Below are positions 8,091 through 16,668 of a DNA stretch of 35,750 nucleotides, one piece after another. Positions within the stretch are counted from its first letter, which is position 1. The number at the start of each line of letters is the position of its first letter. The DNA lies in assembly GCF_003403035.1 (NCBI RefSeq), contig NZ_QURN01000024.1, positions 1 through 35,750 on the forward strand, read 5' to 3'. The notes below the pieces were generated by a model, which was given only the letters and a program-made list of their open reading frames with translations, searched no databases and was not told the DNA's origin. The DNA is from Mesorhizobium denitrificans. Its GTDB lineage: Bacteria; Pseudomonadota; Alphaproteobacteria; Rhizobiales; Rhizobiaceae. The translations under genes and the position numbers were made by a program.

Positions 8091-9617
8091 TTAAGCACCC
8101 GCCGTCACCTTCGCTCCCTGACGCAATCTTTCGCTGGTAATCTCGTCGCCGGACAGTTCTTCCCGGATCGCGCCAGCCTCGAAGATGCACACCCGATCCA
8201 CGGCGCGCACGATCTCGTCCGTATCGGTCGAGACGATGATGACGCAGACGCCGGTGAGGCTAAGCTCGTCGATGATGCGCAACACATCTTGCTTGACGCC
8301 AATGTCGATGCCGCGCGTCGGTTCATCCAGCATCAGCAGGCGCGGGCCGGTGGCCAGCACGCGACCGAGGCACACCTTCTGCTGGTTGCCGCCGCTGAGC
8401 GTATCCACCACAGTCGCGGGACCGGATGCCTTGATGCCCATTGCCTTGAAGTAACGATCCGACAGAACTTTCTCGGCCTCAGGCTTGAGGAAGCCGGAGC
8501 GCGCAACTGCACTCAGCGACGAAAGCGAGATGTTTTCGCCGATGGTCATTTGCGCAACGAGGCCATCGCGGCGGCGATCATCGGACAGGAAGGCGATGCC
8601 CATGTCGAACGCATCGCGGGGAGCCGCGGGAAGTGGCTGCACCGGGCTATCGCCAAGCGCGATAGTGCCGGAACGGACAGGCATCAGACCAAAAATCATA
8701 CGCGCCAATTCCTTCGCTCCCGCGCCGGGGAGGCCGGTAAATCCTACGATTTCGCCGGGACGCAGATCGAGTGCGCTCACGTTAATGCCGTCACCGCGAA
8801 CATCGCGAATGCGCACTGCGGGTCGCTGTTCATTATATGTGCGGCGCTCGCGCTGGAAAAGCACAAGCCCGCGGCCAAGCACCAGTTCTGAAAGTTGCTC
8901 GGAGGTCAGGTTGCCGACATCTTCCGTGCCGCCCGCAAGCGCGCCATCGCGCAGCACGGAGCAGGCATCGCAGATTTCAAGAATCTCGTCGTTGTAGTGC
9001 GAAATGAAAATGAAGGTCACGCCCTGTGCCTTCAGTTCCTTCATGAACGTAAAGAGCTGCGCGCGATCTTCGACCGTCAGCGCTGCTGTGGGTTCGTCGA
9101 GAATGATGACCTTGCCGCCGCTGAACATGGCGCGCAGGATGTTGAGCTTGCGACGGGCGACAGCATCCAGCTTACCGGCCAATGATTGCGGGTCGATGCC
9201 CGTATCCTGAAGCATGCGCGCGGCGTCAGCCTTGAGCTTGCGCCAGTTCACAAACCCGCCGCTGCTTGGCCAGATGCCCAGCATCAGGTTTTCCGCCGCG
9301 GTGATGTGGTCGATGATCATCGGCTCTTGCGTCACCAGAAAGACGCCTGCCTTTTCCATCGCCTTGACGTCGACATTCACGATGGGCTGTCCATCGAGAT
9401 AAATGGAGCCGGAGGTAGGCGTACGCTGGCCGGAGATGATGCCCACGAGTGTCGTCTTGCCCGCGCCATTTTCACCGAGCAGGCCGTGGATCGTGCCGCG
9501 ACGAATGCCGAGCGACACATCTCGCAGGGCGGCGGTCGAGCCGTAATGCTTGGTCAGCTTTTCGACCCGGAGAATGATCGGGTCTTGGCCGGTTTCGGTG
9601 GCGGCGGCGACACTCAA
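8091..9617 (-). CDS. Ribose-type sugar ABC transporter ATP-binding protein (tandem domains)
   Basis: 508 residues, the usual length for RbsA/XylG/MglA proteins. Domain 1 (about 1-240) has a canonical Walker A GLLGENGAGKTT and Walker B VIILDEPTAAL. Domain 2 (about 255-500) has the typical degenerate Walker A GFTGLPGAGAKEL, with the lysine displaced, and a strong signature LSGGNQQKVCLGR with LLMLDEPTRGIDIG. In domain 1 the ABC signature is reduced to MFSGGKVIILDEP directly after ILRA, shorter than the usual LSxxxxQ(M/L)VEIA(R/K)A segment, which is worth noting. It drives uptake with the permease at 7065-8066 and the binding protein at 9729-10823. Confidence 0.93.
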   Translation of the reverse strand: MSVAAATETGQDPIILRVEKLTKHYGSTAALRDVSLGIRRGTIHGLLGENGAGKTTLVGIISGQRTPTSGSIYLDGQPIVNVDVKAMEKAGVFLVTQEPMIIDHITAAENLMLGIWPSSGGFVNWRKLKADAARMLQDTGIDPQSLAGKLDAVARRKLNILRAMFSGGKVIILDEPTAALTVEDRAQLFTFMKELKAQGVTFIFISHYNDEILEICDACSVLRDGALAGGTEDVGNLTSEQLSELVLGRGLVLFQRERRTYNEQRPAVRIRDVRGDGINVSALDLRPGEIVGFTGLPGAGAKELARMIFGLMPVRSGTIALGDSPVQPLPAAPRDAFDMGIAFLSDDRRRDGLVAQMTIGENISLSSLSAVARSGFLKPEAEKVLSDRYFKAMGIKASGPATVVDTLSGGNQQKVCLGRVLATGPRLLMLDEPTRGIDIGVKQDVLRIIDELSLTGVCVIIVSTDTDEIVRAVDRVCIFEAGAIREELSGDEITSERLRQGAKVTAGA

Positions 9618-9651
9618 TGCAATCTCCCGAAATCTGGTTTTCTATCAAACA

Positions 9652-9700
9652 GCGTATTTCAATACGCGGGAAGTGCCACGCCGGAAAACCGGCGTGGCAC
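9652..9700 (-). promoter_or_regulatory. Tandem hairpins between binding-protein and ATPase genes
   Basis: A perfect 12-bp stem GTGCCACGCCGG / CCGGCGTGGCAC with loop AAAA (9673-9700) is followed on the minus strand by a second stem GCGTATT / AATACGC with a 2-nt loop (9652-9667). No U tract follows on the minus strand. Hairpins here in ABC operons commonly protect the binding-protein mRNA from 3' decay and lower expression of the downstream ATPase and permease genes. That role fits, but is inferred. Confidence 0.65.
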
Positions 9701-9728
9701 AGGGGAGGATGGGGCTAAGCCGATCTCA

Positions 9729-10823
9729 TCAAGTGTAGGGAATGCCCCATTCTTTTTCGGCGATCGAACCCCAGTGGCGCTTGTCTGCTGCGTTCGAGCC
9801 ATCGATGACGAAAGGCGGAATGATAAGTGTCGGGCCGGTCTGGCCAGCGACGATTTCGCCTTTCTCCCAGAAGTACTTCTTGTTCTCGTATGTGCCAATC
9901 GGAACAGCCTCGCCCTTGATGGCGTGCTTGACCAGCATTTCGACCGCGATTTCACCGTAAGCAATCGGGTCCTGCGAAACGCAGGCGTCCATAAAGCCTT
10001 CCTGGATCCACTTGAGCGCAACAGGCTCGCCGTCGATGTTGACGAAGATCACGTGGCCCTCCTCGCCGACCTTCTTCCAGCGGTTCTTCTGCTGGAGAGC
10101 AGTAACGATACCGCGCGACGGAGAGTCAGACGGTGCGTGCACCGCATCGAGGTCCGGGAACTCCGAAAGCGTGGAAAGCGTAACGGCAAGCATCTGGTCA
10201 AGCGCACCTTCAGTCGGACGCGCGAGATACTTGATGTCCGGATATTTGGCGAACTCTTCGTCCATGCCTTCCTTGCGCAGGCGCCAGGCGACGCTCTGCA
10301 GGGCGCCGAAGCAGTTCAGAACGGTGCCCTTCGGGCTGCCGTGCTTTTCGGTCAGGCGCTTGATGATTTCCTGCGCAGCCATAACGCCGCCGAGCTTGTT
10401 GTCGAACGACACGGTGATCGCCACATCGCCACCGTCAGACGGCGTGTCGATGATCGCGACAGGAATCTTCTTTTGATTGTAGCGGCCGATGGCCGAAACG
10501 ATTGCCTGACTGTCGATCGGGTCAGAAACGATAGCCGATGGTTGGCTGAGCATGAGGCTCTGCCACTGTTCAAGCTGACGGGTGTTGTCGAAGCTGGCGT
10601 TGGTCGCCTGGAACTTCATATTGTTCCCCAACACCGCGCGCTTTACCGCCTCTTCCTGAATCACGAAGAAATAGTAGTCGAGGCTCTTATTGCTGTAGGG
10701 GATAAAACCCCCTTCTTGCGCAAAGGCAGATTTGCCGAGAACAGAACTTGCTCCAACCGCCATGCCAAGTGCGCCGCCAGCCTTCAAAAGGCCGCGACGG
10801 GTCAATCCATTCATTCGATCCAT
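9729..10823 (-). CDS. Periplasmic sugar-binding protein of ribose-type ABC transporter
   Basis: 364 residues. The N-terminus MDRMNGLTRRGLLKAGGAL has the twin-arginine pattern and hydrophobic stretch of a Tat signal, ending near SAFAQEGG (cleavage about residue 36). The mature part follows the periplasmic-binding-protein-1 fold (RbsB-like): an early FFVIQEEAVK strand, SAIVSDPIDSQAIVSAIGRY, and late VAVEMLVKHAIKGEAVPIG. A Tat signal in a sugar binding protein implies folding before export. The start at 10823 has GGGAGGAAATA immediately upstream. It is first in its transcription unit, as expected for the most abundant component. Ligand unknown; a pentose, pentitol or tetritol is plausible from the neighbours. 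Confidence 0.92.
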   Translation of the reverse strand: MDRMNGLTRRGLLKAGGALGMAVGASSVLGKSAFAQEGGFIPYSNKSLDYYFFVIQEEAVKRAVLGNNMKFQATNASFDNTRQLEQWQSLMLSQPSAIVSDPIDSQAIVSAIGRYNQKKIPVAIIDTPSDGGDVAITVSFDNKLGGVMAAQEIIKRLTEKHGSPKGTVLNCFGALQSVAWRLRKEGMDEEFAKYPDIKYLARPTEGALDQMLAVTLSTLSEFPDLDAVHAPSDSPSRGIVTALQQKNRWKKVGEEGHVIFVNIDGEPVALKWIQEGFMDACVSQDPIAYGEIAVEMLVKHAIKGEAVPIGTYENKKYFWEKGEIVAGQTGPTLIIPPFVIDGSNAADKRHWGSIAEKEWGIPYT

Positions 10824-11017
10824 TATTTCCTCCCAGATGCGAACTCATCTAGCAATACTAGATTTGTAATTCAATGACAAGAGATATGCACTAGGCTGGC
10901 GCAACTTTCTTTACGGGACAAGTCACGTATTCGCGAAAATTCAGAATGTAAATTTTTACATGAAAAACAATGCGTTATGTATTTTCGTATGCAGCCATTG
11001 ACGCAACAAAGCATCGC
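10824..11017 (-). promoter_or_regulatory. Promoter/operator region of the transporter unit
   Basis: The AT-rich leader of the binding-protein gene. It contains ACTAGATTT at 10857-10865 and ACTAGGCTGGCGCAAC at 10890-10905. Both elements also occur, closer together, upstream of the ALDH gene (16408-16432). It also holds a 16-bp palindrome ATGTAAA-TT-TTTACAT at 10946-10961. A weak minus-strand promoter (TTGTCA, 17 bp, TATTGC) lies near 10850-10880. The shared elements are candidate binding sites for the RpiR-type regulator of the locus. Confidence 0.5.
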
Positions 11018-11040
11018 ATGACGGCCAAATCGGCCGTCAT
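11018..11040 (-). terminator. Hairpin downstream of rpiA
   Basis: ATGACGGCC (11018-11026), loop AAATC, GGCCGTCAT (11032-11040): a perfect 9-bp stem placed 30 bp after the rpiA stop. On the minus strand it is followed by GCGATGCTTTGTTG, so the U tract is weak. It probably separates the catabolic unit from the transporter unit. Confidence 0.55.
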
Positions 11041-11069
11041 ATAGCAAAACATTCAAAATGTAGCGTTCA

Positions 11070-11780
11070 CTACTTATGACGTAATTCTACATATGTCGTG
11101 CCATCGAAACGGCCCACGACCATGCCTTGGGATTCCCGCGTGAAGAGTCCATTTTCGACAACGCCGGGAATTTGGTTCAATGCGATTTCAAGCTCTGCTG
11201 GCGCGGGGATCACCCCGCAGCGGCAATCAAGAATGAAATTGCCGCTGTCGGTTACGACCGGCTGTTCGTCGCGCATACGCCGCTCGATCACCGCGTTCTT
11301 TATGCCATGCTGAACCAGCGCGTGAGCGACCATGCGCTCGGTCTGCTTCCAGGCGAATTGCACGACCTCGACCGGCAGCGGAAACGCGCCAAGGGTTTTG
11401 ACGATTTTGGATTCGTCGCAGATGGTGATCATTCGCTTGGAAGCGTGGGCGATGATCTTTTCCCACAACAGGCAGGCGCCGCCGCCCTTGACCATATTGA
11501 ACTGGTGATCGATTTCGTCAGGACCATCGACCGTCAAGTCCAACTCGCCAATTTCATTCGGATCGGTCAGCACGATGCCGACTTCGCGCGCGACATCATT
11601 GGTGGATCGCGAGGTGGTGGTGCAGGTGAGTTTCAGACCGTTGGCAACGTGCTTGCCGAGTTCGCGGACGAAGAAGTGCGAGGTGGTGCCGGAGCCGAGG
11701 CCGAGCTTCATGCCGTCCTTGACGAACTCCTGAATGACACGGCGACCCGCTGCCTTTTTTGCTTCGTCCTGCTTACTCAT
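11070..11780 (-). CDS. rpiA: Ribose-5-phosphate isomerase A
   Basis: 236 residues of the RpiA family, which interconverts ribose 5-phosphate and ribulose 5-phosphate. Visible landmarks are LGLGSGTTSHFFVRELG (phosphate site), the TTTSRSTNDVAREVG segment, the active-site stretch LDLTVDGPDEIDHQFNMVKGGGACLLWEKI, and the later PLPVEVVQFAW. I use the ATG at 11780 with AAGGA upstream; a TTG at 11795 would add five residues but has no binding site. It lies 11 bp after the rpiR gene and is last in the catabolic unit. A locus-specific copy suggests that the substrate enters the pentose phosphate pool. Confidence 0.93.
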   Translation of the reverse strand: MSKQDEAKKAAGRRVIQEFVKDGMKLGLGSGTTSHFFVRELGKHVANGLKLTCTTTSRSTNDVAREVGIVLTDPNEIGELDLTVDGPDEIDHQFNMVKGGGACLLWEKIIAHASKRMITICDESKIVKTLGAFPLPVEVVQFAWKQTERMVAHALVQHGIKNAVIERRMRDEQPVVTDSGNFILDCRCGVIPAPAELEIALNQIPGVVENGLFTRESQGMVVGRFDGTTYVELRHK

Positions 11781-11791
11781 AATGTGTTCCT

Positions 11792-12631
11792 TCAAATTTT
11801 CTCGGTCTGCCAGAAGTCGAGCGCCGGAAGTTGATCCGGAAACTCGCTTCCGCTCGTCATGGCGATGGCCGTTACCAGCATGTTGACGACCAGATGATGG
11901 TTGAGCCGCGAGGCAAGCGGCGTGAGAATTTCCGTGCGGTCATAAGGCAGCACCGCGATGAGCAAGTCCGAGACATGCGAGAGTGGGCTGTCGGCAGCGG
12001 TGATCGAAAGCACTCGCGCGCCTTTCGCGCGCGCCGCGATAGCTATGTCGATCATCTGTTTGGTGTGTCCGGACTGCGAGAAAATCAGCACGGCCTCATT
12101 CGGGCGCGAGGTTTCGGCGTGCAGCCATTGTTTTTTTCGGCCGATCAGCGCGGCGCAGCGCATGCCTAGGCGCTGGAACTTATGCTCCGCGTCGAGCGCG
12201 GTAATTTCCGAAATGCCGCTGGCATAAATGCCAACCCATGTGGCGGAGTGCAGAAGCTTTGCACCGGCTTCAACCTCAAGCGGGTTCAAATCTTCCAGCA
12301 AACGCTGGATCGCGTTGAGCGAATTGCGCGCTGTCTTTCGCACGACATTCTGGATCGAGTCGCCCGGCGCGATTTGTTCGTAAGCAAAGGGCGCAGAAGG
12401 CACGAGGCTTTGCGCCAGGTGCAGCTTGAAATCCTGATAGCCCTGAAAGCCGAAGCGACGGCAAAAGCGCATGATCGTCGGGTCGCTGACCTCGCACTGC
12501 TCGGACAGTCGCGCCATGCTCATGTGAATGACTTCGCCGGGATTGGCGCTGACAAATCGCGCAACGCGCAACTCAGCCGAGCCCATCTCTTCGCTTTCCT
12601 GTACAATGCGCTGCAAAAGACTTTGCGCCAT
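11792..12631 (-). CDS. RpiR/MurR-family transcriptional regulator (HTH + SIS domain)
   Basis: 279 residues. The N-terminal HTH-6 domain (about 1-78) shows ARLSEQCEVSDPTIMRFCRRFGFQGYQDFK, the typical RpiR recognition segment. The C-terminal SIS domain (about 120-250) has VGIYASGISEITALDAEHKFQRLG and LIFSQSGHTKQMIDIA, which bind sugar phosphates. Such proteins sense the phosphorylated product of the pathway they control, so the effector is probably the product of the XylB kinase. It is encoded within the unit, which allows autoregulation. The start at 12631 has GGGAGGGACCG in front; a GTG at 12658 that overlaps the HAD stop is less likely. Confidence 0.93.
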   Translation of the reverse strand: MAQSLLQRIVQESEEMGSAELRVARFVSANPGEVIHMSMARLSEQCEVSDPTIMRFCRRFGFQGYQDFKLHLAQSLVPSAPFAYEQIAPGDSIQNVVRKTARNSLNAIQRLLEDLNPLEVEAGAKLLHSATWVGIYASGISEITALDAEHKFQRLGMRCAALIGRKKQWLHAETSRPNEAVLIFSQSGHTKQMIDIAIAARAKGARVLSITAADSPLSHVSDLLIAVLPYDRTEILTPLASRLNHHLVVNMLVTAIAMTSGSEFPDQLPALDFWQTEKI

Positions 12632-12641
12632 CGGTCCCTCC

Positions 12642-13337
12642 CTACGTGCGTTCGTCACGGTCAGGATTCCTCGCGAGATCGATCAGTCGGTCAAGGCGTC
12701 GATGCGGTTCAACGGAAAGCTCGGCACCGCATCCCCAGGAAACTGCATAAAATGGAGCGCCGGCGGCTTCGGCGGTGGCTTGGTCGACCTTGGTGTCGCC
12801 CACATAGGCCCAGGAGTCGCCGTTCAGATCCATTTTTTCCACCACCGCGAGCAGGTGACTCGGGTGCGGCTTGCAAACAGGCGCAGTATCAGCCCCAACC
12901 ACGACTTCGAAGAATGGTGCAACGCCAAGTATTTCGAGCACTTTCAGAGACAATTCCTGCGGCTTGTTGGTGCAAATGCCGAGACGTAATCCAGCCGTGT
13001 GCAACGCCTGCAGATCCTCGCGAACATGCGGATAGAACAGCGTGCGTTGCGCAGGCTCCTGCTGATAGTTCGCGAGATAATCGCGTACGGCCTTATCGAC
13101 TGTCCGGTCGTCGCTTGGCAGGTCAAGCGCAGCTAGCAGGTCGTGCAGGAGGCGACGCGGACCAAAGCCAATGAATTCCTCGACAAAAGCGACAGATTGA
13201 ACCGGCCAGCCATGCGCTTCCAGAACCTTGTTGACGGCAGCAGCGATGTCGGGCGCGCTGTTGATCAACGTGCCATCAAGGTCAAACACCAGCGCCTTGT
13301 AGGGGGGTTCCCGCTCGGGGCCGTCTTGCTGGCTCAT
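12642..13337 (-). CDS. HAD-family phosphatase, phosphoglycolate phosphatase-like
   Basis: 231 residues with the HAD motifs: I FDLDGTLINSAPDI, II LGICTNKP, III KPHPSHL, IV YVGDTKVDQATAEAAG. The cap 1 helical insertion between motifs I and II (residues about 30-95) matches Gph. The family hydrolyses 2-phosphoglycolate to glycolate. If that holds here, the glycolate could feed the GlcD-like FAD oxidase of the adjacent transcription unit. Another sugar phosphate is equally possible. It sits 24 bp after xylB and 10 bp before the rpiR gene. Confidence 0.85.
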   Translation of the reverse strand: MSQQDGPEREPPYKALVFDLDGTLINSAPDIAAAVNKVLEAHGWPVQSVAFVEEFIGFGPRRLLHDLLAALDLPSDDRTVDKAVRDYLANYQQEPAQRTLFYPHVREDLQALHTAGLRLGICTNKPQELSLKVLEILGVAPFFEVVVGADTAPVCKPHPSHLLAVVEKMDLNGDSWAYVGDTKVDQATAEAAGAPFYAVSWGCGAELSVEPHRRLDRLIDLARNPDRDERT

Positions 13338-13361
13338 GTGACGTGTCCGTCCATGCTGGCG

Positions 13362-14882
13362 CTATCGGTCAAGACCAGATTTGCCGATGGCGGCAAAGCT
13401 GGGGGTGAGGGTCTTGTAAAGCTCGGCGTAGATGCGGAACGCGGCCTGCAACGCCTCGCTATTTGCAGTATTCGGACTTTCGCGCGTCATGGATTTGCAG
13501 ACATTTGCCGCTGCGATCGCATCGGGCCAGATGCCGACGCCAACACCAGCAACAAGTGCCGCGCCAAACGCGCCGCCTTCCGCTGCGCCTTCGGTTGTCA
13601 CCACATCGCAGCCGAAAAGATCTGCCTGCATCTGCCGCCACAGAGCGGAGCGCGCGCCGCCACCTGATGCCTTGATAAGCTTGCGGCCAATGCCGACTTT
13701 TTCCATCAGCGAATAAATGTCGAAAAGCGAGTGCGTGACACCTTCCATAATAGCGCGCGAAATATCTGACGCGCCGTGACGGGCAGTCAGGCCGACAAAC
13801 GCGCCACGCGCCGAAGGATCGGGATGCGGGCAGCGTTCACCATTGAGATAAGGCAGAAAGAATAGGCCGCGCGAACCGGCAGGCGCATCGGCTGCGAGTT
13901 CAGACAGGTTCTCCGCAGTCGGAACATTATCGCTAGCAAAACCGCCAATCACCGAACGCAACCACTCCATCGCGCCGCCCGCATTGAGCGAAACGCCCAT
14001 GCAATGCCATTTGTCCGGCGCTACATTGCAGAACACTTGCAACCGACCGTCGGGATTGTTGACCGGCTCATCCAGCGCGACAGCGAGAATGCCTGCGGTG
14101 CCAATCGTGGTTTGCAGTTCACCGGGCGCGATGACGCCTGATCCGATTGTCTGGATGACGCTGTCGCCACCGCCGCCGACCACAGGAATTCCGACCGGCA
14201 GGCCGAACAATTCCGAACCGGACTTGCTGACGCGCCCGCTTATGACGTGCGATTCATGGCAGGGCGGCAAAAGCGCAGGATCGATGTTCAGAATATCGAG
14301 CAGACCGCCCGCCCATTTGCGCGCGCGGGTGTCGAACAATCCGGTGCCGGATGCATCCGAAACCTCGGTCGCCTTCTCGCCCGTCAGTACGAGGCGCAAA
14401 TAGTCCTTCGGGTTCAGAATGTGCGTCATGCGCCCGAACAATTCCGGCTCATGATTGCGCATCCAGACGATCTTGCCGCCCGTGTACCCAACCAGCATAC
14501 GGTTGTTGGTATGTGCCAGCAGGCCCTCAAGCCCACCCGCGCGCTCGGTGATTTCCGCGCACTCTGCACCGTTCCGCTGGTCGTTCCAGAGCAACGCAGG
14601 GCGCAGCACCTTGTCGTCTGCGTCGAGCGGCGTCAGGCCATGCATCTGACCGGACAGACCGATGGCCGCGATTTCGATCTTCGGCTGCCTGGCAAGAACG
14701 CCAGCAACCGCCTTGCGCGCGCCGTCGATCCACAGTTGCGGGTCTTGCTCGGTCCAGCCGGGTTTTGGCTGCGACAGGCCGTAAGTCTCGGTCTGGCTCG
14801 CCAACACAGCGCCTTTGCTGTCAATCAGCAGCGCCTTGCAGCCGGACGTTCCAATATCGATGCCAAGGAGAGCCTGGGTCAC
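13362..14882 (-). CDS. xylB: Xylulokinase (FGGY family)
   Basis: 506 residues of the FGGY carbohydrate kinase family. It opens with LLGIDIGTSGCKALLID (phosphate 1 motif), has the XylB-specific GLSGQMHGL pair, the LLWNDQRNGAECAEI segment, the catalytic Asp in VVGGGGDSVIQTIG, and the C-terminal KASGGGARSALWRQMQADLF. The Met-His pair and the length support D-xylulose kinase over ribulokinase or glycerol kinase. The start is GTG at 14882, 3 bp after the ALDH stop, with GGAAGG inside the end of the ALDH gene. The product, xylulose 5-phosphate, connects to RpiA through the pentose phosphate pathway. No xylA isomerase is nearby, so the ketose probably comes from the SDR dehydrogenase. Confidence 0.9.
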   Translation of the reverse strand: MTQALLGIDIGTSGCKALLIDSKGAVLASQTETYGLSQPKPGWTEQDPQLWIDGARKAVAGVLARQPKIEIAAIGLSGQMHGLTPLDADDKVLRPALLWNDQRNGAECAEITERAGGLEGLLAHTNNRMLVGYTGGKIVWMRNHEPELFGRMTHILNPKDYLRLVLTGEKATEVSDASGTGLFDTRARKWAGGLLDILNIDPALLPPCHESHVISGRVSKSGSELFGLPVGIPVVGGGGDSVIQTIGSGVIAPGELQTTIGTAGILAVALDEPVNNPDGRLQVFCNVAPDKWHCMGVSLNAGGAMEWLRSVIGGFASDNVPTAENLSELAADAPAGSRGLFFLPYLNGERCPHPDPSARGAFVGLTARHGASDISRAIMEGVTHSLFDIYSLMEKVGIGRKLIKASGGGARSALWRQMQADLFGCDVVTTEGAAEGGAFGAALVAGVGVGIWPDAIAAANVCKSMTRESPNTANSEALQAAFRIYAELYKTLTPSFAAIGKSGLDR

Positions 14883-14885
14883 GGA

Positions 14886-16349
14886 TCACTGCCCTTCCGG
14901 CTCGTCGTAGCGAATGCGGATATGTTTGAAGTTCAGATATTCAAGCATGCCTTCGCGGCCATGCTCATAGCCCACGCCGCTCTGCTTGCGACCGCCATAG
15001 GGCGCGTTCATGATGCCTGCATCGACATTGTTCACCGCGACGTTTCCATAATCGAGGCGGCTGGAAATATAGCGAACCTCGGCCATGTCCTTTGCGTAGA
15101 GATAGGAGGCAAGGCCGTAAGGCGTATCGTTGGCAAGCTCAATTGCCTCATCCAGCGTATCGAACGGCATAACGCCAACCAGTGGGCCGAATGTTTCCTC
15201 GGTCATCACTTTCATGCCATGCGTGCACGCTGCAACGACCGTTGGCCGGAAGAAATGACCATGCGCAAATTCCGCGCCATTGGGTGCTTTGCCGCCAGCA
15301 ATGAGCTTTCCGCCCTTTTCCAGCGCGTCGGCGAGATGTTCCTTTGTTTTGGCAAGCGGCTCAGCGGATGCCATCGCGCCGACATCCGCGTCCGGCTTTT
15401 CGATGCCGTTGGCGACGACGAGCTTGTCTGCCGCTTCGCCTAGCGCTTTCACGAAATCCACATAGACCGGTCGGGCAACATAGATGCGGTTGATGGCGAT
15501 GCATATCTGCCCCATGTTGCGGAATGACCGTCGCGCCGCTCCTTTCACTGCGGCTTGCAGATCGGCAGATGCGGTCACGATCAGCGGGCAGTTGCCGCCG
15601 AGCTCCAGCGAAAGCCGCTTGATCGTTGGGCATGAGCGCTGGATATGCAGACCCACCGCGCTTGACCCGGTGAAGGCGATCTTATCCACGCCGGGATGCT
15701 CCACCAGCGCCTGACCGACCTTGGAGCCGGAGCCGGTGACAACATTCACTACTCCCGCAGGGATGCCCGCCTTCTCTGCCATTTTGGCAATGGCCAGCGC
15801 GGTAAAGGGCGTAAGTTCTGCAGGCTTGATGACGATTGTGCAACCGGCAGCCAGCGCGCCACACATCTTCCAGCCAATCAGTTCAGCGGGGTAGTTCCAC
15901 GGTGTGATTGCGCCAACAACACCAATCGGCTCGCGCACCACGAGGCTATCTATATCGGTCGTTGCGTTCGGCACGATCTCGCCATGAATCCGAACCGCTT
16001 CCTCGGCATAGAAATGGCAGGCTTCCGCGAGTTTGAGCACTTCGCCCTTGGCCTCGTTCAGAGGCTTGCCTTGTTCCAGCGTCATGGTGCGCGCCATCGC
16101 GTCTGCTTCGGCGGCAATGTATTCGCCAAGCCTATGCAGTGCGCGAGAGCGCTCGAACGGCGTGACCCGCGACCATGTTTTAAACGCCTTGCGCGCCGCC
16201 GCGACAGCGGCGTCGATTTCTTCCGGCGTGGCGGTTGCTATGTGGGCGAGAATTTCGCCAGTCGCCGGATTTTCGACAGGAATGCGCACGCCTGTGCCTG
16301 TGACGAACCGGCCATCAATAAACAGCTTTTCGGCCAGTTCCGAGATCAT
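14886..16349 (-). CDS. NAD(P)-dependent aldehyde dehydrogenase (AldA/GabD-like)
   Basis: 487 residues. The ALDH fold is complete: the cofactor segment [15 protein letters not shown], the Rossmann turn [12 protein letters not shown], the general base in [10 protein letters not shown], the catalytic Cys in [12 protein letters not shown], and the C-terminal [13 protein letters not shown]. It is closest in style to succinate-semialdehyde, glycolaldehyde/lactaldehyde and alpha-ketoglutarate-semialdehyde dehydrogenases; these cannot be separated by eye. In this locus it could oxidise alpha-ketoglutarate semialdehyde made by the FAH-family protein, or glycolaldehyde. I start at 16349 because GGAGG lies 10 bp upstream; an ATG three codons earlier would leave only 1 bp of spacing. 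First gene of the catabolic unit. Confidence 0.9.
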   Translation of the reverse strand: MISELAEKLFIDGRFVTGTGVRIPVENPATGEILAHIATATPEEIDAAVAAARKAFKTWSRVTPFERSRALHRLGEYIAAEADAMARTMTLEQGKPLNEAKGEVLKLAEACHFYAEEAVRIHGEIVPNATTDIDSLVVREPIGVVGAITPWNYPAELIGWKMCGALAAGCTIVIKPAELTPFTALAIAKMAEKAGIPAGVVNVVTGSGSKVGQALVEHPGVDKIAFTGSSAVGLHIQRSCPTIKRLSLELGGNCPLIVTASADLQAAVKGAARRSFRNMGQICIAINRIYVARPVYVDFVKALGEAADKLVVANGIEKPDADVGAMASAEPLAKTKEHLADALEKGGKLIAGGKAPNGAEFAHGHFFRPTVVAACTHGMKVMTEETFGPLVGVMPFDTLDEAIELANDTPYGLASYLYAKDMAEVRYISSRLDYGNVAVNNVDAGIMNAPYGGRKQSGVGYEHGREGMLEYLNFKHIRIRYDEPEGQ

Positions 16350-16668
16350 GCCTAGCATTCCTCCGCTGCGCGCTTTTCGCGAGTTTTTGTATCTCCCATA
16401 CTCATAAACTAGATTTACTAGCTTGCGCAACCTTTTCGTCTGGCGAAGGCGCCGAATGAGAAAAACTCAGTGTAAAAGGTATTAGTGAATTGTTTTTGCA
16501 ATATAAAGTTTACCGACTTGCTTCGTGATCGATTATCGATGCGGAATCGCCCTGACATCTCAAGAGACATTGCGCGATTGAAAAGTTAGTTATACTACTG
16601 GGCAAACACCGAAGGTATATAAGAACGACAAGGTCGGCTACTGTTCTGACCTGCGCGGAGGAAGAATC
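16350..16668. promoter_or_regulatory. Divergent promoter region between ALDH unit and SDR unit
   Basis: 319 bp without a gene. Toward the ALDH gene it carries ACTAGATTT (16408-16416) directly followed by ACTAGCTTGCGCAACC (16417-16432), with an 8-bp palindrome TTGCGCAA inside. The same two words lie upstream of the binding-protein gene. On the minus strand TTGCGC, 17 bp and TTATGA could be a promoter overlapping this site. Toward the SDR gene there is TATACT at 16591-16596 with TTGCGC 15 bp before it, then GGAGGAAGAATC in front of the SDR ATG. The middle (16440-16560) is AT-rich with no other clear motif. Confidence 0.5.

Noticed and set aside
9186-10877. A 563-codon plus-strand open frame
   Set aside because: It is antisense to the ABC ATPase and binding-protein genes, both of which carry clear family motifs in the other strand.
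11781-11795. TTG start adding five residues to RpiA
   Set aside because: No ribosome binding site precedes it, whereas the ATG at 11780 has AAGGA at proper spacing.
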